Assembly: GCA_040387095.1 (NCBI GenBank)
Contig: JAZKEJ010000163.1
Location: 1 to 9,373 of the forward strand
Source of the DNA: Methylotenera_A sp040387095
GTDB taxonomy: Bacteria > Pseudomonadota > Gammaproteobacteria > Burkholderiales > Methylophilaceae
Length of the DNA: 9,373 nucleotides
Direction: 5' to 3'
Below, piece after piece: positions 1 to 6,887 of the stretch; position 1 is the stretch's first letter, and each line of letters opens with the position of its first letter. A program made the translations under genes and the position numbers. The notes beneath the pieces are model-generated. The model did no database searches, was not told the origin of the DNA, and was given only the letters and a program-made list of their open reading frames with translations.

Positions 1-43
1 ACTCTAGGTAGCTCTTAATTTCAACGGTGGTTAATTTATTCAT
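1..43 (-). CDS. Possible 5' end of a truncated minus-strand gene
   Basis: Reading the minus strand from the ATG at 43-41 gives an open frame of 14 codons to the window edge, MNKLTTVEIKSYLE. It lies downstream of the TetR-type gene on the same strand, 79 bp away. The opening resembles the start of small rhodanese-like proteins (a short 'LT..E.K..L' helix), but 14 residues are far too few to assign a family. No clear Shine-Dalgarno sequence precedes the ATG. It could equally be a chance open frame. Confidence 0.35.
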   Translation of the reverse strand, partial: MNKLTTVEIKSYLE

Positions 44-122
44 AATTGTTGTTAATCTTAGTTTGCATCAATATGGAACGTCTAATTATTAGCATCTTAT
101 CAGCAGATTAACAATAGGCTAT

Positions 123-749
123 TTATTTTCTGCGCAGGCTAATGTGTGATTGAATCAATTCTTTTGCTTGATAGCGGAAACGGCTGCCGTCGGCATCTTT
201 AACCCACATATGTAATAATCCACTAAAAAACAGATGTGTGTCTAATGCCAATTCACGTGGTGTGTGCGCAGATATTAAAAGATTTTTCTCTTTTGCGCGT
301 TCATAGGCTAACTGAATTTTTTCAGTAATATTAGAACAGTTGTTTAAAATTTGTTGCAGCACAGTGGCAAATTCATCTACATATTCACACTTAATCATCA
401 TAATTTCATAAGTCTGACGCATTTCAATGTTCTCATTAAGTTCATTGATTGTGTCACACAAGCTATTTTCAATTTGTGTAAGCGGATCCACATTTAAAGT
501 TTGACTCGGCGAAGAAAGCGTATCGTCCATACGGTCAATAAGCGGTAAAAAAACTTGATCGCGAATAGCGTAGAAAATTTCAGTTTTGTTTTTAAAATGC
601 CAATAAACCGCACCACGCGTCACGTTTGCCTGTGATGCGATGTGTTCAAGCGTAGAGCGACTGACACCACGTGTTAAAAACACTGTTCTGGCAGCGTCGA
701 TAATACGTTGTCTTGTCAGTTCTGCGTCTTCTTTCGTTTTTCTTACCAT
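123..749 (-). CDS. acrR: TetR/AcrR-family repressor of the adjacent RND efflux operon
   Basis: The 208-residue protein has the usual length for AcrR/TtgR/MtrR repressors, which bind DNA as dimers and are released when a drug or metabolite fills the C-terminal pocket. Residues about 10-56 form the TetR helix-turn-helix: LTRQRIIDAA, then the recognition-helix stretch VTRGAVYWHFKNK (43-55), nearly the family consensus. The ligand-binding half also resembles E. coli AcrR, for example MMIKCEYVDEFATVLQQ (117-133) against the AcrR 'HKCEFVGEMAVVQQ' region as I remember it. The start is supported because MVRKTK lines up with the AcrR N-terminus MARKTK; no strong Shine-Dalgarno site is visible. The gene is divergent from the pump operon, with an AcrR-type operator between them, so local repression, probably with autoregulation, is the natural inference. 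The symbol is given by family resemblance; ttgR- or mexR-like local names are possible. Confidence 0.9.
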   Translation of the reverse strand: MVRKTKEDAELTRQRIIDAARTVFLTRGVSRSTLEHIASQANVTRGAVYWHFKNKTEIFYAIRDQVFLPLIDRMDDTLSSPSQTLNVDPLTQIENSLCDTINELNENIEMRQTYEIMMIKCEYVDEFATVLQQILNNCSNITEKIQLAYERAKEKNLLISAHTPRELALDTHLFFSGLLHMWVKDADGSRFRYQAKELIQSHISLRRK

Positions 750-835
750 GAGTTATGCACTTAAATTGAGTTAAATCTAACAGTTATTGAGTGTTATTAA
801 GTCCAGTTTAGTTTTTTAAATCGAGATGATTATTG

Positions 836-864
836 ATAATAGTTTAATCAAAAAACTGTTTACA
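836..864 (-). promoter_or_regulatory. Putative promoter of the TetR-type repressor gene
   Basis: On the minus strand, TATTAT (841-836) is a 5/6 match to a -10 box. TGTAAA (864-859) lies 17 bp upstream and is a weak -35 (3/6). The -35 occupies the same bases as the -35 TTTACA of the opposite promoter, and its edge enters the operator palindrome. If real, one repressor dimer could block both promoters. An ATTAT-TG-ATAAT palindrome (829-840) overlaps the -10. The region is AT-rich, so chance matches are easy; this is tentative. Confidence 0.35.
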
Positions 865-886
865 TACATTCTTGTTTGTATATAAT
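859..886 (+). promoter_or_regulatory. Sigma70-type promoter of the RND efflux operon
   Basis: TTTACA (859-864, 4/6 to the consensus -35) is separated by 16 bp from a perfect TATAAT (881-886). Transcription would begin near 892-894, leaving a leader of roughly 93 nt before the adaptor ATG. This is the best sigma70-like pair in the divergent region. The leader is very AT-rich, and I see no strong hairpin or riboswitch-like structure in it. Confidence 0.65.
861..884. promoter_or_regulatory. AcrR-type operator palindrome overlapping the pump promoter
   Basis: The left arm TACATACATT (861-870), centre CTTG and right arm TTTGTATATA (875-884) form an imperfect inverted repeat with 7 of 10 arm positions complementary. 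The E. coli acrAB operator, as I remember it, has the same left arm, centre TGTG and right arm AATGTATGTA, giving 19 identical positions of 24. The site starts inside the -35 hexamer, fills the spacer and covers the first four bases of the -10, so binding would exclude RNA polymerase. That the adjacent TetR-type protein binds here is inference from position and similarity. Confidence 0.7.
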
Positions 887-973
887 ATAACTCAAATACA
901 TTTATAAATAAATATTTTTCTTATTATTTAATGATTAACATATCAAAAAATAGTTGCAAAAATTACTTTAAAC

Positions 974-977
974 AGGG
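974..977 (+). promoter_or_regulatory. Ribosome binding site of the adaptor gene
   Basis: AGGG ends 8 nt before the ATG at 986. This supports the chosen start, which also gives a lysine-containing n-region ahead of the hydrophobic lipoprotein signal core; the next in-frame ATG (codon 26) would cut into that core. Confidence 0.6.
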
Positions 978-985
978 TTGTCCAT

Positions 986-2206
986 ATGCTTTTTCTGTTG
1001 CAACAAAATCACTTTAAAAAACTTAAATTTTCACATGCGAGCTTAATAGTAGGCGCATTTATGGTTCTAATGTTGCAGGGCTGCGGTAAAGAGAAAGAAG
1101 CAGTAGCAAGTGCGCCACCAGCTATGCCAGTCAGCTATATAAGTGTGCAGCCAAAGTCGATACCCATGAGTGTGGAAGCTGTTGCTCAAACAGAAGGTGC
1201 GCGAGAAGTAGAGGTCAGGCCGCGTGTGGGCGGAATTATTCTTAAAAAAATGTTTGAAGAAGGCGAGCCAGTAAAAGCAGGGCAAGTATTGTTTGTTATT
1301 GATCCAGTGCCATTCCAAATCGCGCTAGCGCAAGCAAAAGCGCAGGCGGCTGGGCAAAGTGCGCGAATCACACAAACATCGCGCGAATCGAGTCGTTTAA
1401 AAGAATTACTTGAAACGCAATCAGTCAGTCAGCGCGAGTATGACAACGCAACATCAGATGTCAGTATTTCACAGGCAGATATGCAGCAGGCACAGGCAGC
1501 TATTAAAGAAGCCGAATTGAATCTTTCTTACACGCAAGTCACTGCGCCAGTTTCTGGTATTGCTGGACGCTTTCAATTTTCGGAAGGCGCGCTGGTAAAT
1601 GCGAATACCAGCTTGTTGACAACGGTTGTTCAATTGTCACCGATTTGGGCACGTTTCAGTTTATCAGCATCGGAGCTTGCTGGTTTGGGTGGGCATGTAG
1701 ATTCAGATAACGTGTCGGATGTGACGTTAATACTACCTGATGGGAGTGAGTACGCACAAAAAGGAAAATTAAATTTTACCGCGAACCGAATTGATCCCAC
1801 CTTAGGTACACAGGAATTACGCGCAACTTTTAATAATGCAGATAAAGTTTTGTTGCCGGGCCAATTTGTACGTGCAAGAGTGACTACTGGTTTGCATGAA
1901 GGTGTATTTTTAGTGCCGCAAACGGCTGTAATGACAGGCGATCAAGGAAAATTTGTTTATGTTGTTAACGCTGAGAATCAAGCAACACCAGCACCTGTTG
2001 TTTTAGGCGAGTGGCATGGTAAAGACTGGATTATTTTGAAAGGTTTAAATGCAAACGATAAGGTGATTATTGATAATTTAATCAAGTTAAGACCTGGTGC
2101 AGTAGTCGCACCAAAAATGCAGGGTGATAGTACTCAGTCAACCAACCAAGAACCTGGCGCCACGCTAGATAAGCCAGCGGCTAAATCTAAAGCGAAAATT
2201 GGCTAA
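986..2206 (+). CDS. acrA: RND efflux periplasmic adaptor (membrane fusion) lipoprotein, AcrA/MexA type
   Basis: This 406-residue protein links the inner-membrane pump to the outer-membrane channel. A signal peptide (KKLK n-region, hydrophobic core about 19-30) ends in a lipobox LQGC, so Cys33 is the likely lipidated residue. The following G34-K35 recalls MexA more than the Asp+2 of AcrA. The two half-lipoyl motifs lie at about 72-110 (VRPRVGGIILKKMFEEGEPV) and 181-207 (APVSGIAGRF). Between them is an alpha-helical hairpin (about 111-180) carrying the channel-docking pattern R137-x3-L141-x6-S148, equivalent to the RLS motif of AcrA. Beta-barrel and membrane-proximal parts follow (ARFSLSASE; RIDPTLGTQELRA at 268-280; LLPGQFVRARV at 289-299). 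The C-terminus is a basic low-complexity tail. It is first in the operon, 24 bp ahead of the pump gene. The family is certain; the symbol is by family, and the substrates are unknown. Confidence 0.95.
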   Translation: MLFLLQQNHFKKLKFSHASLIVGAFMVLMLQGCGKEKEAVASAPPAMPVSYISVQPKSIPMSVEAVAQTEGAREVEVRPRVGGIILKKMFEEGEPVKAGQVLFVIDPVPFQIALAQAKAQAAGQSARITQTSRESSRLKELLETQSVSQREYDNATSDVSISQADMQQAQAAIKEAELNLSYTQVTAPVSGIAGRFQFSEGALVNANTSLLTTVVQLSPIWARFSLSASELAGLGGHVDSDNVSDVTLILPDGSEYAQKGKLNFTANRIDPTLGTQELRATFNNADKVLLPGQFVRARVTTGLHEGVFLVPQTAVMTGDQGKFVYVVNAENQATPAPVVLGEWHGKDWIILKGLNANDKVIIDNLIKLRPGAVVAPKMQGDSTQSTNQEPGATLDKPAAKSKAKIG

Positions 2207-2230
2207 TTATTTATCTGAGTATATAAAACC

Positions 2231-5200
2231 ATGACCAAATTTTTTATCACCAGGCCTATTTTTGCCTCAGTTCTGTCGATTATTATCGTATTGGCAGGCT
2301 TAGCTGCTGCGCTTAAATTGCCTGTTGCACAGTACCCGCAAATTGCACCTCCTACGGTGTTGATTACAGCAACTTACCCAGGGGCAAGTGCAGAAACTCT
2401 TTCCAAAACTGTTGCTGCGCCCATTGAGGAACAATTAAGTGGTGTTGAGGGATTGCTGTATTTCAATTCAAGCGCAGACTCAAGTGGCACATTAACCATT
2501 ACAGCTACTTTTGAAGTGGGTACAGATGTTAATCAGGCAACATTTAACGTGAGTAACCGCGTGAATATTGCTTTACCACGCTTGCCAGATGAGGTGCGCC
2601 GTACAGGTTTAGTAGTACAGAAGCGCTCAAATGACATTCTGCTTGTAATCATGCTGACGGACAAGCAAAGACGCTACGACCCGCTTTATTTAAGTAATTA
2701 CGGTACATTGAATGTGCTGGACGAACTTAAACGCATTAAGGGTGTGGGTGACGCGACCATTTTTGGCGCACAGGATTATTCTATGCGTATTTGGTTAAGA
2801 CCGGACCGCATGGCGCAATTAGGTGTAACGACAACTGATATTGCCAATGCAATCCAATCGCAAAACGCGCAGTACGCAGCAGGTAAAATTGGTCAAGAAC
2901 CTTCACCCAGTTCGCAACAGCTAGTATATACCGTGACTGCAAAAGGTCGTTTGATTGAGCCAAGTGAGTTTGGCAATATTATTATTCGCGCTGATGGTCC
3001 GCGTGGTGTGCTGTATTTAAAAGACGTTGCGCGAATCGAGCTGGGTTCACAGAGCTACAATGTGCGTACCGCTTTGAACGGATTGCCTGGCGTAGGTATT
3101 CCTATTTTCTTGCAAACAGGTGCCAATGCGCTTGAAACTGCACAAGCAGTTAAAGATAAGATGGATGAACTCAAACAACGTTTTCCAAAAGGTGTTGATT
3201 GGGAAACGCCTTATGACACCAGTGATTTCGTTAAGGCATCCATATCAGAGGTAGTTAAAACCTTGGCCGAAGCCTTGCTTCTAGTTGTACTGGTCGTCTA
3301 TGTGTTTTTGCAAAGCTGGCGTGCCACCTTAATTCCGTTAATTGCGGTGCCAATTTCATTAATCGGTACATTTGCAGGTTTATGGATATTTGGCTTTTCA
3401 ATCAACACTTTAACCCTGTTTGCCATGGTCCTTTCAATCGGTATTGTGGTAGATGATGCAATTGTGGTGCTGGAAAACGTGGAGCGCTTGATGTCAGAAG
3501 AAAAGCTGACACCAGTCAAAGCTGCTGTTAAATCGATGGAGCAGGTTTCAGGTGCAGTGATTGCGATTGTGCTAGTGCTGTGCGCTGTATTTGTACCGGT
3601 AGCATTTTTAGGTGGTATTGCAGGCGAGATGTATCGTCAGTTTGCGGTTACTGTGGCTGTGGCTGTGGTGATTTCAGGTGTTGTAGCACTTACACTAACA
3701 CCTGCTTTGTGCGCAATTTTACTAAAATCGGTGCATGAAGAGTCTAAGTTTTTTAAACCATTTAACCGCGGTTTTGAGAAATTAACCAATTTTTATACAA
3801 GTACGGTTAACTTAACATTGCACCATAGAATTATTGGCATGATTGTATTTGCTGCAATTATTGGCTTAGTAGCAATTCTGTTAAGAACGGTACCCGGCAG
3901 TTTTGTGCCGGCCGAAGACCAAGGCTATGTTGTCACAGCGGTCATTATGCCAGATGGCGCAACGTTAAGTCGTACTACTAAAACTACTGAAGCGGTGCGT
4001 TCAGAAATTGCAAAAGACCCTGCTGTTGCACATGAATTTGCGGTATATGGATTTGATTTGATTGGCGGCGGCAACAAAACCAGCGCGGCAACGATGTTTG
4101 TGCGTTTAACCGATTGGGATGAGCGTGAAACAACTGCAGAAGGTGTTGTTGCCAAGCTGTTTGGTATCGGCGCACGACAGCCTGACGGCATGGCAATTGC
4201 GTTTAATCCACCAGCGATTCGCGGTTTGGGCAGCTCAGGTGGTTTTGAAGTGTATGTACAAAGCCGTAGCGATTCAGATCCAATGCGCTTATCTGCAGTT
4301 GTGAATAACTTTATGGATGCTTTGCGTAAAGAACAGCGTTTAACTGGGATTAACAGTTTTTTTCGCCCAACTGTGCCGCAATTATTTGTAGAGGTTGATG
4401 AAGCAAAAGCGATTTCACAAGGCGTGCCAGTTGCAGATATTTATGCGACTTTGCAAAGCACCATGGGTTCTTTGTATGTAAATGACTTTAATAAATCGGG
4501 TCGCACCTATCGTGTGCAATTGCAAGCCGAAGCTGAATATCGCATGAAAGCAGAAGATTTAGGCAAAGTGTATGTGCGTTCTAATGCAGGAAAAATGGTG
4601 CCTTTATCGGCGTTAAGTAAAGTGAGTAGCATTGTTGGCGCCGAGCAGTTAGAGCGTTATAACGGTTTACTTTCTGCCAAAGTATTAGGTGGCGGAGCAG
4701 CAGGCGTGAGTTCGGGCGATGCGATTGCAATGGTAGAAAAAGTCGCAGCTGAAACCTTGCCAGACAGTTACCAAATTGCCTGGACCGGTCAAGCATATCA
4801 AGAAAAACGTACTGGCTCTGCGGCGATTTATGCGTTTGGTTTTGCAATCATCGTGGTTTTTCTGATTCTTGCTGCGCAGTTTGAAACTTGGGCCTTGCCA
4901 TTAGCAGTGATTATGGCGGTGCCGTTTGCTTTGGCTGGCGCACTTTTGGCGGTACTATTTCGCGGCATGCCGAATGACATTTACTTCCAGATTGGTTTAA
5001 TTACCTTAATTGGCTTGGCGGCAAAAAATGCGATTCTAATTGTGGAGTTTGCTAGCCAGAAAATGGAAGAAGGTATGCCGGTAGCGCAAGCTGCGATTGA
5101 AGCTGCGCGCCTAAGGTTCAGACCAATCGTGATGACTTCGATGGCATTCGTATTAGGAATCGTGCCTTTGGTAATTGCAACCGGCGCAGGTTCCGCAGCA

Positions 5201-5335
5201 CGACGTAGTATGGGCACGGGCGTATTTGGCGGCATGATACTGGCCACCTTTGTAGCGACTATATTTATTCCGCTATTCTTCACATGGTTGAGTAATACCC
5301 ATGTTGATAGAAAACATCACGACCAAGGCCTATAA
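2231..5335 (+). CDS. acrB: RND multidrug efflux pump, inner-membrane permease, HAE1 family (AcrB/MexB type)
   Basis: The 1034-residue proton/drug antiporter has the family's usual length and should act as a trimer in the inner membrane. Twelve membrane segments can be placed: TM1 about 9-28, TM2-TM6 within 339-498, TM7 533-552, TM8-TM12 within 863-1020; two large periplasmic loops lie between TM1-TM2 and TM7-TM8. The proton-relay residues are intact: D408-D409 in TM4 (GIVVDDAIVVLENVER), K932 in TM10 (GLAAKNAILIVEF), and R962 and T969 in TM11 (LRFRPIVMTS), matching AcrB D407, D408, K940, R971 and T978. Some drug-pocket phenylalanines are kept (F178, F603, F608, F623), whereas the positions of AcrB F136 and F617 are I136 and L610. 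Stretches such as RYDPLYLSNYGTLNVLDEL and GIPIF resemble MexF-type pumps, so the exact subfamily is open. A weak Shine-Dalgarno (GAG at 2217-2219) suggests partial dependence on translation of the adaptor. Confidence 0.96.
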   Translation: MTKFFITRPIFASVLSIIIVLAGLAAALKLPVAQYPQIAPPTVLITATYPGASAETLSKTVAAPIEEQLSGVEGLLYFNSSADSSGTLTITATFEVGTDVNQATFNVSNRVNIALPRLPDEVRRTGLVVQKRSNDILLVIMLTDKQRRYDPLYLSNYGTLNVLDELKRIKGVGDATIFGAQDYSMRIWLRPDRMAQLGVTTTDIANAIQSQNAQYAAGKIGQEPSPSSQQLVYTVTAKGRLIEPSEFGNIIIRADGPRGVLYLKDVARIELGSQSYNVRTALNGLPGVGIPIFLQTGANALETAQAVKDKMDELKQRFPKGVDWETPYDTSDFVKASISEVVKTLAEALLLVVLVVYVFLQSWRATLIPLIAVPISLIGTFAGLWIFGFSINTLTLFAMVLSIGIVVDDAIVVLENVERLMSEEKLTPVKAAVKSMEQVSGAVIAIVLVLCAVFVPVAFLGGIAGEMYRQFAVTVAVAVVISGVVALTLTPALCAILLKSVHEESKFFKPFNRGFEKLTNFYTSTVNLTLHHRIIGMIVFAAIIGLVAILLRTVPGSFVPAEDQGYVVTAVIMPDGATLSRTTKTTEAVRSEIAKDPAVAHEFAVYGFDLIGGGNKTSAATMFVRLTDWDERETTAEGVVAKLFGIGARQPDGMAIAFNPPAIRGLGSSGGFEVYVQSRSDSDPMRLSAVVNNFMDALRKEQRLTGINSFFRPTVPQLFVEVDEAKAISQGVPVADIYATLQSTMGSLYVNDFNKSGRTYRVQLQAEAEYRMKAEDLGKVYVRSNAGKMVPLSALSKVSSIVGAEQLERYNGLLSAKVLGGGAAGVSSGDAIAMVEKVAAETLPDSYQIAWTGQAYQEKRTGSAAIYAFGFAIIVVFLILAAQFETWALPLAVIMAVPFALAGALLAVLFRGMPNDIYFQIGLITLIGLAAKNAILIVEFASQKMEEGMPVAQAAIEAARLRFRPIVMTSMAFVLGIVPLVIATGAGSAARRSMGTGVFGGMILATFVATIFIPLFFTWLSNTHVDRKHHDQGL

Positions 5336-5359
5336 ATTGAACATAGGCAAATCAACGTA

Positions 5360-5399
5360 AATAGTGTTTATCAGTAGATTTTTTTTGATAAACACTATT
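5360..5399 (+). promoter_or_regulatory. Long AT-rich stem-loop between pump and channel genes
   Basis: AATAGTGTTTATCA (5360-5373) and TGATAAACACTATT (5386-5399) are perfectly complementary over 14 bp and enclose a 12-nt loop ending in a run of T. It sits in the 95-bp gap between the pump stop and the channel start. There is no T-run after the stem, so it does not look like an ordinary intrinsic terminator. It may stabilise the upstream mRNA, provide a processing or Hfq-type site through the U-rich loop, or partially uncouple channel expression. The structure is seen directly; its role is not. Confidence 0.7.
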
Positions 5400-5430
5400 A
5401 GTTAAGTATAAAAAATAGGTAAAAATTAGC

Positions 5431-6876
5431 ATGAAAAAACTCAGTGTATTGTTATTAGTATTTTTAAGCTCATGCACAATGCTGGGACTGGATTATAAAC
5501 GCAGCGAAACTAATTTGCCTGCGACTTATAGCCAGCCAGATGCTGATGTTAATGCGGCAGCGGCGACTGAATCAACTAGGCAGTGGTGGAAACATTATCA
5601 AGATTCAAAACTAGACGAACTGGTGGAGTTAAGCTTGAAAAATAACACCGATATTCAATTGGCTGTTGCACGTATTGAAGAAGCTGATGCCAGTATGCGC
5701 GAAGTAGGCGCATCGTTGTTCCCAGAAGTCAACTTATCTGCAGATGCCACGCGAAGCAAAGTAACAGAATTAGGCGCTTTCCCAGTATTTATTGCGCCGA
5801 TTCGCAATAACTATACCTTTGGTTTTAGCACCAATTATGAGTTGGATTTTTGGGGCAGGGTGAGAAGAGCCAAAGAAGCAGCTACCGCAACGGCATTGGC
5901 ATCGCGCTATTCCAAGCAAACGGTTGAGCTTTCGCTAGTTGGGTTAGTCAGCAGCAATTATCTGCAATTGCGTGGTATTGAAGCGCAAATTGCAGTGACA
6001 AAAGATAATTTGCGTAGCCGTACTGAGTCATTAAATTTGACACAGCGCCGTCTCAAAGGCGGTATTGCAAGCAGTTTGGAAGTGAGCCAGGCAGAAGTTG
6101 CTGTGACTAATTTAGATGCACAATTAATTGAATTGAACCGTTTGCGCTCATTGACTTTGCATCAACTAGCGGTGTTAACTGGTGTTCTGGATTTGAATCT
6201 TGATAATAATCCTAATCAGACGGATATTCGCTCAATGCCTTTGCCACCTGTGCCGCCTGCCGGATTGCCATCTGCTTTACTTGAAAACCGTCCAGATGTG
6301 CGCCAAGCAGAGCAGGCATTAATCGCAGAAAATGCCCAGATCGGTATTGCGAAAGCAGCCATGTATCCAAGCATTAGCTTGACTGGTAATTATGGAGGTG
6401 AAAGTCTAGAGCTTGGCAATATATTAAAATCTGGCGCACGTATCTGGACGCTTGGTTTAGGCTTGGATCTACCAATTTTTGATTCAGGTAGGCGTAAAGC
6501 GCGGGTTGATCAGGCAAGCGCAAGACAAAAACAAGCACTGGCACAATACCAAACAGCAATTCAAAATGCATTTAGGGAAGTAAATGATGCGCTGGTAACC
6601 AGACGTTTAAATGTAGAGCGTGAACAAAGCTTGGCGGCAAGTGAGGCCTCGGCCAAAAAAGCATTGACTGTGGCTGAGAATCGCTATAAAGCTGGCTATT
6701 CAGCCTATCTGGAAGTATTAGATGCGCAGCGTGTACATAATGATGCCGCTTTGGCCAAAGTACAAGCTAGACAAGCCAGTAGTTTAGCAACCGTTGAATT
6801 ATTTAAAGTGCTGGGCGGCGATTGGCACGGTGAAGCGCAGGTTGATGCCAGCAATAGTTCTGCGGTATCAAAATAA
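5431..6876 (+). CDS. RND efflux outer-membrane channel lipoprotein, OprM/NodT family
   Basis: The 481-residue TolC-like channel completes the tripartite pump. The signal peptide MKKLSVLLLVFLSSC ends in a lipobox, making Cys15 the likely lipid-anchored residue. The N-terminal YKR...LPATY and RQWWKHYQDSKLDELV segments are typical of OprM/NodT proteins. Two outer-membrane-efflux repeats follow at about 55-250 and 284-465. Signature stretches include YELDFWGRVRRA (136-147), the second-repeat opening LPSALLENRPDVRQAEQAL (279-297), LPIFDSGRRKARVDQA (347-362) and NRYKAGYSAYLEVLDAQR (417-434). TAGGT ends 10 nt before the ATG and serves as a modest ribosome site. No separate promoter stands out in the 95-bp gap, so it is probably cotranscribed with the adaptor and pump genes through the hairpin there. 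The stop lies 11 bp from the stop of a convergent gene, with no obvious terminator between. Confidence 0.94.
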   Translation: MKKLSVLLLVFLSSCTMLGLDYKRSETNLPATYSQPDADVNAAAATESTRQWWKHYQDSKLDELVELSLKNNTDIQLAVARIEEADASMREVGASLFPEVNLSADATRSKVTELGAFPVFIAPIRNNYTFGFSTNYELDFWGRVRRAKEAATATALASRYSKQTVELSLVGLVSSNYLQLRGIEAQIAVTKDNLRSRTESLNLTQRRLKGGIASSLEVSQAEVAVTNLDAQLIELNRLRSLTLHQLAVLTGVLDLNLDNNPNQTDIRSMPLPPVPPAGLPSALLENRPDVRQAEQALIAENAQIGIAKAAMYPSISLTGNYGGESLELGNILKSGARIWTLGLGLDLPIFDSGRRKARVDQASARQKQALAQYQTAIQNAFREVNDALVTRRLNVEREQSLAASEASAKKALTVAENRYKAGYSAYLEVLDAQRVHNDAALAKVQARQASSLATVELFKVLGGDWHGEAQVDASNSSAVSK

Positions 6877-6887
6877 GTTGCTTGCCA

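Noticed and set aside
826..885. A 19-codon open frame beginning ATG ATT ATT GAT AAT, resembling the VIIDNLIK stretch of the adaptor (DNA near 2064-2084, sharing a 14-base identity)
   Set aside because: It lies upstream of and across the promoter and operator, has no ribosome site, and the shared bases are AT-rich and interrupted by an offset. A chance match in AT-rich DNA is likely.
891..985. AT-rich leader of the efflux operon as a riboswitch or leader peptide
   Set aside because: No conserved aptamer-like structure, strong stem or plausible short coding frame with a ribosome site could be seen.
3652..3669. Short tandem GTGGCT-like repeat
   Set aside because: It encodes the alternating Val-Ala of a pump membrane segment and is ordinary for such coding sequence.
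3925..4196. Two overlapping minus-strand open frames of 88 and 70 codons inside the pump gene
   Set aside because: They are shadows of the conserved periplasmic loop coding sequence, with no family resemblance and no ribosome sites.
4981..5283. 100-codon open frame on the minus strand within the pump gene
   Set aside because: It is antisense to a strongly conserved membrane-segment region, its product has no recognisable domain, and no start signals are seen; a shadow of the real gene.
5374..5386. T-run inside the intergenic hairpin as an intrinsic terminator for the pump gene
   Set aside because: No GC-rich stem precedes the T-run; the T-run is the loop of the larger hairpin, and the downstream channel gene lacks an obvious promoter of its own.
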